A stretch of 64,000 bases of DNA from Acidobacteriota bacterium (GTDB taxonomy: Bacteria > Acidobacteriota > Terriglobia > Bryobacterales > Bryobacteraceae). Positions 48,064 through 56,325 of the stretch are shown in pieces; the stretch's first letter is position 1; the number at the start of each line of letters is the position of its first letter. The position numbers were made by a program, and so were the translations under genes. Under the pieces are notes generated by a model that was given only the letters and a program-made list of their open reading frames with translations, ran no database searches and was not told the origin of the DNA. The stretch is taken from positions 124,001 to 188,000 of the forward strand of contig JAFKEE010000029.1 of the NCBI GenBank assembly GCA_017307505.1, given 5' to 3'.

Positions 48064-48066
48064 TTC

Positions 48067-48336
48067 TCAGGCCGTGATCCTGACCTGCTTGTGGGGATTC
48101 GTGGCGCCCGCCACAATCTCCACCTGCTGCCGTTTTACGCCAAATTCGCCGGCGAGGAAGCGGATGAGTTCCTCGTTGGCCTTGCCCTTCTCGGGCACGG
48201 CGGCCAGCTTCACCTTGAGAGATCCGTCGCCGAGTTCGCCGGCCCACTGGGTCTTCGGACTCTTGGGAATCACCCGGATCTGCAGCGCCAGCCGGCCGCC
48301 GGTCTTCAGCGAGTTGCGCAACTGGTCCAGATCCAC
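48067..48336 (-). CDS. DUF167-family small protein (YggU-like)
   Basis: An 89-residue protein of the DUF167/YggU family, function unknown although conserved in bacteria and eukaryotes. Seen: LALQIRVIPKSPKTQWAG, LKVKLAAVPEKGKANEELI and FLAGEFGVKRQQVEIVAG, the standard core with its Lys-rich loop. GTG 48336 lies 5 nt after the stop of the upstream receiver-fusion gene, so expression is presumably coupled. It ends 3 bp from the convergent metal-binding protein gene. Confidence 0.85.
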   Translation of the reverse strand: MDLDQLRNSLKTGGRLALQIRVIPKSPKTQWAGELGDGSLKVKLAAVPEKGKANEELIRFLAGEFGVKRQQVEIVAGATNPHKQVRITA

Positions 48337-48341
48337 CGCGA

Positions 48342-49970
48342 TTACTGCAGGGCCAGCGTAAACAACTCGCCCGCCTCCATTTTCCATCCGCCTGCGGGAA
48401 AGCCCGGAATTGCGATGCGGGGACCAGGCTTGTACTCCTGATCCAGGAAGAACACCCGTCCGATCGCCTCCACCGCGCAGTGGCCGTTCTTGGCAATGGG
48501 CTGACGCACCAGATCGCGCTGCGACAGGCACTCCGCCCCGAAGCCGGCCAGGTCCGAAGGAGTGGTTCCGGGCGGCAGTTCCACCCGGGTTCTCACCCAG
48601 CCGCTGCGCTCGATGAAGTCTTTCCCCAGGCCCAGCGCCGAGCCGCGCCATTTCTTCTCACCCTTGCGCTGGATCAGCACCTGCACGCCCGCCAGCGTGG
48701 AATTCACCTTGAGTTCGACCACCAGGTAGTTGCGCGGATCGCTGATGTTCTCGCCCTCAAAGGTGCCAAACGGGCGCAGCTTGCCTTCCCGCTGCAACTC
48801 CTTCGAGGCGATCTCATAGGTAAACGGAGCCGCATCCATCACCTTCTCCCGGGACCCGTCGCTGAGGTCGGCCAGGACCGGGGTCAACTGGTAACGCAGG
48901 CGCGAGGCGTTCGCGGCCGCCGGCTCCACCATGTTGTTATCAGTCACCGGCATCAGGACGGGGTGCGATCCGATGCGGATCCCGTTGTATGGCACGTCCT
49001 CGTGGCCCTTCGTCTGGATGAGCGTCTTCTTCGGCTTGCCGGACGCGTCGAGCCAGACCCGGTAGATGTACTCGATATCCGTCGTGCGGCCCCAGCGCGC
49101 CATCAGGTCGCGCGTCGACGTACCGCCGTCTTCATTGGTAAAGATGACGGTGTATTCCAGAAACGAACCGTCCGCATCCTGCCCACGGGTGCAGTAGGCC
49201 ATCAGCGGCACATCGGTGAACTTGCCCAGGGTGTTGAGGCGCGCCAGCACAATGGGCGCATTCGCGATGAAATCGCTGTTGGAATTCTCGAACCGCGCCG
49301 CCGTCACGGAAAGTCCGGCGCCGGCCGCCGAATCGCCCGCCTGCCGCTCCACCTTAATAGAGTGCGGACCCGCGGCAAGGCGTCCCAGGAAGATGCGGTA
49401 GGTGCGCTCGGGTCCGGTAACCATCAGGTGATGCGCCGGCTGGGCATCCACGGTGATCGCCGCCAGCGCCCCTTCTTTTCCGGCCACCGCCCAGTCGGAG
49501 CCGGGCGACGACATGGTCAGTTCCGCCAGCACTTCCCCTCCCTGCGCGACCTGAAAAGGAAACGACCGGCTCTGCCCCTTCGACATGCCGCAGCAGAACA
49601 GCAGCAGTGTCATCGCCAGCAGCAGCCGGTTGATGGTCCGCAGCAGGCGGTCCGTCGCCACGGGCTTTTTCAATGTCGCGCTCACCGCCCCGGCCACCGG
49701 GCTCTTCTCCAGATCCTCCGGCCAGCCGGAGAGAACCACCACCGGCAGCCGCGCGTCGCGCGCCCGGATGTCCTGGATCAACTGCAGGCCGTCGCTCGGC
49801 CGGGGGATCCGCAAGTCCATCAAAACACAGTCGGAATCGTGGGCATCCACATGCGCCAGCGCGTCAGATGAGCAGGCCGCCGACTGCACCGTATGGCCGC
49901 TCCGTTCCAGTATCAGGCGGCGGATCTCACGCTGATCCGCGTCATCTTCCACAACAAGGATTCTTGGCAT
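48342..49970 (-). CDS. Receiver domain fused through a membrane span to an unknown ectodomain
   Basis: A 542-residue fusion. Seen: a complete CheY-like receiver at 1-115 (MPRILVVEDDADQREIRRL; Asp52 in VLMDLRIPRP; SGW for the switch Ser/Thr; KKP for the conserved Lys), then at 115-130 a hydrophobic run LLLAMTLLLFCCGMSKGQ that looks like a signal anchor, then about 410 residues of beta-rich, probably extracytoplasmic protein with GQDADGSFLEYTVIFTNEDG and IGSHPVLMP. The frame is continuous with no stop between the parts. Either phosphorylation inside is linked to an outer domain, or two genes fused, and an internal ATG at the hydrophobic run could also be used. ATG 49970 matches receiver N-termini. 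Confidence 0.7.
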   Translation of the reverse strand: MPRILVVEDDADQREIRRLILERSGHTVQSAACSSDALAHVDAHDSDCVLMDLRIPRPSDGLQLIQDIRARDARLPVVVLSGWPEDLEKSPVAGAVSATLKKPVATDRLLRTINRLLLAMTLLLFCCGMSKGQSRSFPFQVAQGGEVLAELTMSSPGSDWAVAGKEGALAAITVDAQPAHHLMVTGPERTYRIFLGRLAAGPHSIKVERQAGDSAAGAGLSVTAARFENSNSDFIANAPIVLARLNTLGKFTDVPLMAYCTRGQDADGSFLEYTVIFTNEDGGTSTRDLMARWGRTTDIEYIYRVWLDASGKPKKTLIQTKGHEDVPYNGIRIGSHPVLMPVTDNNMVEPAAANASRLRYQLTPVLADLSDGSREKVMDAAPFTYEIASKELQREGKLRPFGTFEGENISDPRNYLVVELKVNSTLAGVQVLIQRKGEKKWRGSALGLGKDFIERSGWVRTRVELPPGTTPSDLAGFGAECLSQRDLVRQPIAKNGHCAVEAIGRVFFLDQEYKPGPRIAIPGFPAGGWKMEAGELFTLALQ

Positions 49971-49989
49971 TCGAAAGGTGATGGTGAGG

Positions 49990-50472
49990 TTACTCTGCGA
50001 ACTCAATGCGGGCGATGACTAACTGCGGCAACGCCTGATTCCAGGAACTGGGGATGCTGTCAAACGGGAGCCGGAACGACCGCGTCTCCCCTGGTTTCAA
50101 CCCTTTGCCCGACATCTTGACGATCGCAACGCGCTCCCGCAGGACAAGCTGGCCGTACGGGTCATAGAAGACGCAATTGATGTCCACCAATCCCAGCGTT
50201 CTCGTGCCCTTGTTCGTGATCTTGCCGACGATCTCGACCAGCATCGTCTTCATGTAGTTTTCGCTCGCCTTCATCTCGACGTCGGAGAGTGCGAGATTCC
50301 GGACATAGCTTTTCGCTTCGGAGGTAAGTGCGGTCGGCTGCAACGACTGGTTCGGACCCCGGAGGAATAAAACGTAGAAACCTATGGCGGCGACCAGGAC
50401 CACGACGGTCAGAATGACCAGCGGGGTCGAGTTGAATGTCAGCTTTTGGCTGTTTCTAGTACTAGTGACCAC
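49990..50472 (-). CDS. Single-pass membrane-anchored protein
   Basis: A 160-residue protein with one N-terminal transmembrane helix (about 17-38, PLVILTVVVLVAAIGFYVLF) and an outer domain (about 50-160). The domain looks beta-sandwich-like (VEIVGKITNKGTRTLG, VNCVFYDPYG-like, LKPGETRSFRLPF), similar to FxLYD or DUF3426-type modules that adopt an Ig-like fold. No catalytic motif. GTG 50472 overlaps the tldE stop by 11 bp, so it belongs to the tldD-tldE unit. Function is not known. Confidence 0.65.
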   Translation of the reverse strand: MVTSTRNSQKLTFNSTPLVILTVVVLVAAIGFYVLFLRGPNQSLQPTALTSEAKSYVRNLALSDVEMKASENYMKTMLVEIVGKITNKGTRTLGLVDINCVFYDPYGQLVLRERVAIVKMSGKGLKPGETRSFRLPFDSIPSSWNQALPQLVIARIEFAE

Positions 50473-51817
50473 TGACCGTCATCTCCCCTACCAGCAGCGT
50501 GGGGCAGGCGACCGAACCTCGAAACTCCAGATCGTCGCCCACTGCTTCAATCTGCTCGAACATCCGGCGAAGATTTCCCGAAATCGTGACTTCATGCACC
50601 GGCCACGTCAGTTCCCCGTTCTCAATCCAAACTCCGGCCGCACCCCGGGAATAATCACCGTTGACTATATTGACACCAGAACCCAGAAGTTCGGTCACGT
50701 AGAGGCCATTTTTAACTCCACGAATTATTGCTTCCGGCTTTTCCTCACCCGGCTGAAGGTACAGATTGCCGTGCCCGACCGACGCGTTGCCCGTAATTCC
50801 CCGGGATGCATTGCCCGTGGTCCGCAAACCAAGCTTTCTGGCGGTGTACGTATTGAGGAGGTAGCTTTTCAGGACCCCCGCTTCCACAATCGTCGTGCGG
50901 CGCGAAGCCACCCCCTCGTCATCGAAAGGGCTCGTCCCGAACAGGCCCGGCATCGTCCCGTCGTCCACGACCGTCACAAGAGGATTCGCCACCACCTCGT
51001 CCAGTTTGCCCGCCAGGAACGACGACTTGCGGTACACCGCATCGCCCGACACGGCCGAGAAGATATGCCCCACCAGCGAACGCGCCACTCGCGGTTCGAA
51101 GACCACCGGCACCTTCTGCGTGGGAGCCTTCTTCGCCCCTAGGCGCCGCAGCACCCGTTCGGCCGCCTTGCGCCCGATGTAGTCCGCCGCCTCCAGCCGC
51201 TCGAAGGTACGCGCACTCGACGACCAGTAGTCGCGCTCGCGGCGGCCGTCCACACTCGCCACCGGCACTACCGACAAAGAGCACGAAGAGGTCCGGTAAC
51301 TGCCGAGGAAGCCCAGCGAGTTCGCAAAGGCCCGCCAACCGGTATACGAACCGAAGCTGCCGCCCTCACTGTTGTCGATGCGTGGATCCACCGACATTGC
51401 AGCCTTCTCGCCAGCCCGGGCCTGCTCGATCTTGAACGCAGTCTCAAGAGTGGCGATGGAATCGGAATAGAGGCCCAGGTCACCCGCCAACTGGCCCAGG
51501 TCGGCGGCGTCCGGCAGGCCGGCATGCGGGTCCGCCATCGAGATCGCCGCCAGCGAAGTGGCTGATTCCACAATGCGCTGCAGGCCTGCTTCGGTCAGGT
51601 CGGACGAATAGGCCGAACCCACCTTCTGCCCGCACAGCACGCGCAGCCCGGCCGCCCGCGAGCCCGCCTCTTTCAGCGTCTCCACCTCGCCCAGGCGCAC
51701 CTGCGCCTCGAATTCGTCGCCTTCCGAGACCGTGGCCTCGGCTGCCGTCACGCCCCGCGCCATTGCCAGCTCGATGAGCCGCGCCGCGATCTCTTCCTGG
51801 GTGTTCGACGGACTCAT
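50462..51817 (-). CDS. pmbA: TldE/PmbA-family protein
   Basis: The 451-residue partner of TldD; TldD/TldE form a heterodimeric metalloprotease that degrades unfolded peptides and matures certain ribosomal peptides such as microcin B17. Seen: the TldE-type N-terminal domain (about 15-200), VVFEPRVARSLVGHIFSAVSG, KLDEVVANPLVTVVDDGTMPG, GLFGTSPFDDEGVASRRT and VNGDYSRGAAGVWIENGELT near the end. It lacks the HExxxH motif, as expected for TldE. It overlaps tldD by 4 bp and the membrane-anchored gene by 11 bp. Confidence 0.92.
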   Translation of the reverse strand: MSPSNTQEEIAARLIELAMARGVTAAEATVSEGDEFEAQVRLGEVETLKEAGSRAAGLRVLCGQKVGSAYSSDLTEAGLQRIVESATSLAAISMADPHAGLPDAADLGQLAGDLGLYSDSIATLETAFKIEQARAGEKAAMSVDPRIDNSEGGSFGSYTGWRAFANSLGFLGSYRTSSCSLSVVPVASVDGRRERDYWSSSARTFERLEAADYIGRKAAERVLRRLGAKKAPTQKVPVVFEPRVARSLVGHIFSAVSGDAVYRKSSFLAGKLDEVVANPLVTVVDDGTMPGLFGTSPFDDEGVASRRTTIVEAGVLKSYLLNTYTARKLGLRTTGNASRGITGNASVGHGNLYLQPGEEKPEAIIRGVKNGLYVTELLGSGVNIVNGDYSRGAAGVWIENGELTWPVHEVTISGNLRRMFEQIEAVGDDLEFRGSVACPTLLVGEMTVSGH

Positions 51818-53244
51818 GCATTCCCCCCGACGGTCATCCGGTCGATCTTCACGGTGGGAATGCCCACCCCGACCGGCACGCTCTGGCCTTCCTTGCCGCA
51901 GATCCCTACGCCTTCATCGAGCTTTAGGTCGTTGCCCACCATGCTCACCCATTTGAGCGCCTCAGGTCCGTTCCCGATTAGCGTTGCGCCACGCACCGGC
52001 CGAGTCAAGCGCCCCTCTTCAATGAGGTAGCTCTCGGTCGCCGAGAAGACGAAGTTTCCGCTGGTGATGTCCACCTGGCCACCGCCAAAGGTCGCGCAGT
52101 AAATCCCCTTGGGTACGGACTTGATGATCTCGTCCGGATCGCTCTCCCCGGCCAGCATGTACGTGTTCGTCATGCGAGGCATCGGGATGTGCTGGTAGCT
52201 TTCCCGCCGCCCGTTGCCCGTCGCCGCTGACCCCAGCAGTTTGCTGGACAGCCGGTCGTGCAGGTAACCGCGCAGAACCCCGTTCTCAATCAGCACGTTA
52301 CGGCGTGTCGGGGTGCCTTCGTCGTCGACGTTCAGCGACCCGCGCCGGCTCGCCATTGCGCCATCGTCCACCACGGTGCACAGCGGGCTCGCCACCTGCT
52401 GCCCCACCCTGTCGCTGAAGGCGGAAACCTTCTTCCGGTTAAAATCGGCCTCGAGGCCGTGACCCACTGCCTCGTGCAGCAGGATGCCCGGCCAGCCGGG
52501 TCCCAGGACGACGGTGGTTTCACCCGCCGGCGCTTCCACGGCGTCCAGCGAAACCAGAGCCTGGCGTACGGCTTCCTTGGCGAACTTCTCCGGCAGGTTC
52601 TGGCTGGTGAAATGGTCGAGACCTACGCGGCCGCCGCCGCCCTGGTAGCCGTTTTCCACCCGGCCGTCCTCGCCTTTCGCCAGGACGGAGACGTTCAGCC
52701 GGGCCATTGGCTGGCGGTCCCACACCAGGGAGCCGTCGCTGCTGGCGATGAGCACGTGCTTTATGTTGTCGGCGAAGCTCGCCTGCACCTGGAAGACCTT
52801 GACGTCGGCCGACCGCGCCGCCTCGTCAGCCCTCAGGATCAGCGCAACCCGTTCCGCCAGAGAGGTTTCCGCCGCGGGCACCGGGACGGAATAGAGGTCG
52901 AGCTTCTCGCCCTCATCCAGGCCGGACCGCACCACCGAGGCCGGACCCGCCGCAATGCACGCCGCCGTCCGCGCCGCCTTGAGGATCCGTTCCGGAGTGA
53001 GGTCGCCCGAATAGGCGTAACCCGTTCGTTCTCCTGAGAGTACGCGGACCCCGACACCCAGCGTCACGCCCTGTGTCGCCGATTTGATAATCGACTCATC
53101 CAGGCTCAGCGCCGTGCTTTCGATGTATTCGAAGTACAGGTCGGCGAAATCACCACCACGGGAGAGGGCTTCTCCCAGCCACCTCTCCAGGTCGCGCGGG
53201 GTCAAATTGAACCGCCGGGCGAAGAACGAGTCAGAAAAACTCAT
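51814..53244 (-). CDS. tldD: TldD-family metalloprotease
   Basis: The 476-residue catalytic subunit of the TldD/TldE protease. Seen: the zinc motif HEAVGHGLEAD (HExxxH) at about 240-250, KVSAFSDRVGQQVASPLCT, RRGSLNVDDEGTPTRRN and a C-terminal GVGICGKEGQSVPVGVG. All family metal ligands look present. It is first in the unit and its stop overlaps the tldE ATG by 4 bp. No peptide precursor is recognisable beside it, so any dedicated substrate must be found elsewhere. Confidence 0.94.
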   Translation of the reverse strand: MSFSDSFFARRFNLTPRDLERWLGEALSRGGDFADLYFEYIESTALSLDESIIKSATQGVTLGVGVRVLSGERTGYAYSGDLTPERILKAARTAACIAAGPASVVRSGLDEGEKLDLYSVPVPAAETSLAERVALILRADEAARSADVKVFQVQASFADNIKHVLIASSDGSLVWDRQPMARLNVSVLAKGEDGRVENGYQGGGGRVGLDHFTSQNLPEKFAKEAVRQALVSLDAVEAPAGETTVVLGPGWPGILLHEAVGHGLEADFNRKKVSAFSDRVGQQVASPLCTVVDDGAMASRRGSLNVDDEGTPTRRNVLIENGVLRGYLHDRLSSKLLGSAATGNGRRESYQHIPMPRMTNTYMLAGESDPDEIIKSVPKGIYCATFGGGQVDITSGNFVFSATESYLIEEGRLTRPVRGATLIGNGPEALKWVSMVGNDLKLDEGVGICGKEGQSVPVGVGIPTVKIDRMTVGGNA

Positions 53245-53296
53245 CCTTCCAGGGTAACAAGGTGGCCTGACGGCCCGGTTCCGACCGGCTGGTTTG

Positions 53297-54253
53297 TTAC
53301 TTCTTCGATAACCGGGCGATGCGCTCGTCCAGGGCCTGTTTCACGCGCCCGCGCCTGTCGTCGCCCAGGGTCGCGTCCGCTTCGAGCAGAGCCAGCGCAG
53401 CCTTGGCACTGCTCAAGGCGAGTTCCGGCTGGCCCGCGGCTTCGTAGATCTCCGACAGGGAATCCTGCGCGTTGGCCGATTTCGGGAACGCCGCGGCCAT
53501 CCACTGCGCGACGGCCACGGCCTGCGCCTTGTCGCCCTGCTGGAGGAAGGCATAACCCATGGCATTCAGGGAGGCCTCCCGCAGCGACAGCGCATTCGGG
53601 TTCTCCGCCCTGGCTTTGTCCAGAATCGCCGCGGCGTTCGCCCCCTGCGCGTTCATCGTGTGGAACAACCGCACCGGCGACGGCGCCGGAGCCTTATAAG
53701 ACGCCCGCACCGTACCCATCTTCTCGGCCACCGAGAGCGCAGTCGGATAGAACTGCGAGAAAGTGTTCTCCACGGCGCCATTCGGCTCATGGCAGCCGTA
53801 GCAAGTGGCTTTGCGGTCCAGCACCTTCGTCGAAGTCAGGAACGGCCGCAGGCCGCCGGCGAAGTTGAAGTAGCCCCAGCCCTTCTCGAACCGCGTCGTG
53901 TCCTTCACGGCCGCCTCAATCGCTGCCACGTCGCTCTGATAGAAGCCGCCCTTATTAATGGAGCCCTGAGAAACGGAGTAGCGGATCTCCAGCACAAAAA
54001 TCGTCGAATCCGGCCATTTTCCCGTCTCCTTAAAGGCCGCAAATGCCGATGGATTGACAAAGACGTTATCGAACATCGGGCTGTCCAGGGCCTGGGCCGC
54101 GGCAGGCCCATACGTCATGCCCAGACCCGAGGAGAGATAGGTCCACTCGCGGTAGCCGGCGGGAAAGAGCAACTCCCCCTTGTCGTTGAACTGCGGACGA
54201 TCCGCGGCCAGGGCGACGAGGGAATAGAAAGCGAGAAGCAGCAGGATACGCAT
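53297..54253 (-). CDS. Exported cytochrome P460-like protein with c-type haem site and TPR tail
   Basis: A 318-residue secreted protein. Seen: signal peptide MRILLLLAFYSLVALAAD, a cytochrome P460-like domain (about 20-175, FPAGYREWTYLSSGLGM opening and FSQFYP near its end), a covalent haem motif Cys151-x-x-Cys154-His155, and a TPR-like region (about 195-310). The P460 fold commonly detoxifies hydroxylamine or related nitrogen compounds, but here the single CxxCH lies within the domain and the cross-linking Lys cannot be confirmed. Start ATG 54253 gives a clean leader. It is separated from tldD by 52 bp. Confidence 0.75.
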   Translation of the reverse strand: MRILLLLAFYSLVALAADRPQFNDKGELLFPAGYREWTYLSSGLGMTYGPAAAQALDSPMFDNVFVNPSAFAAFKETGKWPDSTIFVLEIRYSVSQGSINKGGFYQSDVAAIEAAVKDTTRFEKGWGYFNFAGGLRPFLTSTKVLDRKATCYGCHEPNGAVENTFSQFYPTALSVAEKMGTVRASYKAPAPSPVRLFHTMNAQGANAAAILDKARAENPNALSLREASLNAMGYAFLQQGDKAQAVAVAQWMAAAFPKSANAQDSLSEIYEAAGQPELALSSAKAALALLEADATLGDDRRGRVKQALDERIARLSKK

Positions 54254-54359
54254 AGTTTCGGGGTATGTACAGAATCGGGGATGTGGGGAGCGAATGCAAC
54301 TGTCGCCGCGCCCGCCCGGCAACATGTGACAACCTACAGGGGGAGGGGGAGAGGGATTG

Positions 54360-54851
54360 GTGAAGAGATTATTGTTACTGGCCGTGCTGCTGGCAGGCAG
54401 CGCCGGCGCCGCCACCATTCACATCGTGCAGGCCAACTGGGCGCTGGGCGGGCCGCTCACCGTGGACGGCACCGGCACGGATGGAGACGCGGACAACGTC
54501 CTTTCCCTGGCGGAACTCACCGCGCTCACGGCCGTCTACGACATTGCCGGCGGAGGCATGCTTACCTGGGATCAGCCCGACTTCCTGCTGGGCGCCTTCG
54601 GGATCGGTCCGTTCTCGGATACCTACCTTTTCCTGGCTCAGAACCCGGGCGGAGCCGCGGTGTTTGGCGTGGCCGGCAGCGGCCCCAGTTCCGCGCAGGT
54701 CTCCGATGCGCGCATCGGACTGCAGGACACCGCCACCGGCAGCGTACCGGAACCTTCCAGCTTCTCACTGTCCGCCGCCGGACTTCTGCTGGCCGCGGCC
54801 ATCAGGGCTCGAAGAGTGTGGTCTGCACGGCGGACGCTGTCTTCGAAATAG
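54360..54851 (+). CDS. PEP-CTERM sorting-domain protein
   Basis: A 163-residue exported protein with a C-terminal sorting signal. Seen: signal peptide (about 1-18, LLLLAVLLAGSAGAA), a Gly/Ala-rich body with DGTGTDGDADNVLSL, and SVPEPSSFSLSAAGLLLAA followed by IRARRVWSARR. The start is GTG 54360; TTG 54357 is equally open. GGGGGAGAGGGA lies upstream. Its last 50 bp overlap the 3' end of the convergent UvrC-like gene. No exosortase is present in the window. Confidence 0.8.
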   Translation: MKRLLLLAVLLAGSAGAATIHIVQANWALGGPLTVDGTGTDGDADNVLSLAELTALTAVYDIAGGGMLTWDQPDFLLGAFGIGPFSDTYLFLAQNPGGAAVFGVAGSGPSSAQVSDARIGLQDTATGSVPEPSSFSLSAAGLLLAAAIRARRVWSARRTLSSK

Positions 54852-55911
54852 CCCGCACCAGGCGGCGATAGGGCAGATCTTCCACTTTGGGGAATTCGAT
54901 CCATTCGGCGTCGCGCCAAGAGCTGTAGTACCACCGCGACAGCAGCGACAGGTGCTCGGCCCGTTCCCGGATGGTGACTTTGGGCGCCGATACGCCAGCC
55001 ACTAATTCCCGCAGCCGGCGGTCCAGGGGGATCACATCACGGCCTGTGGCAGCCACCTTGAACTCGACCGGAGCCTGCCATATCCCCTTGAGCATCATCA
55101 GCAGTTCCACACAGCCCGGTTCGACGCTGGGCGCGACGGCGACGCCGCAAACGCGGTCGATGTCGTCGACGAGGTCGTCGCGCAGCTTCAACACCTGCTC
55201 GATGCGGTGGTAACGCTGATGCTGGCGCTGCGCCTGTTCGAAATCGAGCTCTTCGCTGAACCGGTCGCGGGCCTTGGCGACTGGTTCCAGCAGGCTGTGG
55301 CCGCCGGTCTGCAGAAAGTGCACCAGCCGGTCGACCTCAGACCGGTACTCCTCCGGACCGACGACGGCCTGGCAGGGCCGCAGGCAGCGCATCATTTCGC
55401 CATAGATGCAGCCTGGATGGTCGGGCGAAACTTTCAGGTCATCCTGGCAGCGGCGCACCTGGAACAGGTCGAGCATTTCCTGTTCAAACCGCTCGGCGGT
55501 CACCCGGCTGCGAAACGGCCCATACTGAAAGGCCTGCGAGACGCTGAGGCGCGTGGTGATGGCCGTCCGCGGGAACTCGTTGGCCAGCAGAACCTTCACG
55601 AACGGCGCCAGGCGCAGCTTGATCATGGCGGCGTAATCGTCAGGGAAGTGCTGCCGGGCCAGGTCGTAATAGGTGAGGCTGGAACCCAGCCGCGAGGCGG
55701 TGAGGTGGTACTCCACCCGGACGGCGACTTCGCTCAGGTTCAGCAGTTTCGAAAGCCCAGCCCGGGGCAGCAGCAGCCGTTTCAGCCTGCGCCGCAGCAG
55801 CGCGGTGCGCGCCAGATATGGCCTGCCTTCGCGCGGGTGGATGAGGAACACCGCCGGACGGTCCGGAACGGCCTCCAGGTCGAACGGCGGCTCCAGCAGG
55901 ATCGCGCCCAA
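54802..55911 (-). CDS. Short UvrC-like protein lacking the 3'-nuclease domain
   Basis: A 369-residue relative of UvrC restricted to its N-terminal half. Seen: a degenerate GIY-YIG-like module (about 18-100, PAVFLIHPREGRPYLARTALLRRRL), a Cys-rich stretch with VRRCQDDLKVSPDHPGCIYGEM and CLRPC that matches the UvrC iron-sulfur ligand region, and the UvrB-interacting helix pair EELDFEQAQRQHQRYHRIE. The RNase H-like nuclease and helix-hairpin-helix domains of full UvrC are absent. The GIY and YIG residues are altered, so nuclease activity is doubtful. TTG 55911 is the start. It overlaps the convergent PEP-CTERM gene by 50 bp. Confidence 0.7.
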   Translation of the reverse strand: MGAILLEPPFDLEAVPDRPAVFLIHPREGRPYLARTALLRRRLKRLLLPRAGLSKLLNLSEVAVRVEYHLTASRLGSSLTYYDLARQHFPDDYAAMIKLRLAPFVKVLLANEFPRTAITTRLSVSQAFQYGPFRSRVTAERFEQEMLDLFQVRRCQDDLKVSPDHPGCIYGEMMRCLRPCQAVVGPEEYRSEVDRLVHFLQTGGHSLLEPVAKARDRFSEELDFEQAQRQHQRYHRIEQVLKLRDDLVDDIDRVCGVAVAPSVEPGCVELLMMLKGIWQAPVEFKVAATGRDVIPLDRRLRELVAGVSAPKVTIRERAEHLSLLSRWYYSSWRDAEWIEFPKVEDLPYRRLVRAISKTASAVQTTLFEP

Positions 55912-56016
55912 TCAGTCCACCTCGCCGAAGGGAGGGGCAGAGGGCCGGATACACCGGAACGGGCAGTGGGGCTTGTCGGTCACTTTCCCGATTGTAGCGA
56001 TGGAACGGGACAGGTG

Positions 56017-56044
56017 TTGACAAGTAGATAATCGCGTCTAGAAT
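56017..56044 (+). promoter_or_regulatory. Sigma-70-like promoter for the small zinc-ribbon gene
   Basis: A consensus TTGACA (56017-56022) and TAGAAT (56039-56044) are separated by 16 bp. The ATG at 56063 is 18 nt after the -10, giving a very short 5' UTR with no Shine-Dalgarno. Confidence 0.6.
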
Positions 56045-56062
56045 ATAGTGATATTTCTCGCT

Positions 56063-56221
56063 ATGGGTGAGTTCTGTAACCACGATCGTACCGAATTGAT
56101 TGCGCGCCGGGACGGAGTAGACTACGTTCGCTGCAGTGACTGTGGACGGGTCTTCGAAGCCGAGGATCTGGAGCTTCTCCGCAGCCAGGACGAGAGCCGG
56201 GAAGCGAATCAATCGGCGTAG
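56063..56221 (+). CDS. Small zinc-ribbon-like protein (52 aa)
   Basis: A 52-residue protein supported by codon pattern and a promoter upstream. Seen: MGEFCNHDRTELIARRDGVD, then VRCSDCGRVFEAEDL and a charged tail. Cys5, His7, Cys24 and Cys27 form a likely zinc ribbon, the arrangement of tiny nucleic-acid- or protein-binding adapters. The stop is TAG at 56219-56221. It is divergent from the UvrC-like gene, 151 bp away. Function is not known. Confidence 0.6.
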   Translation: MGEFCNHDRTELIARRDGVDYVRCSDCGRVFEAEDLELLRSQDESREANQSA

Positions 56222-56325
56222 CCGGAGGCCGTGCACAGTTGCGCCGGCAGGTCCGGATTTGTTAGGTAGAGAGGATGAGCGCTCTGGCCTAGTCGGCCGG
56301 ACAATTGCCCCATGTGCCAGGCGTC

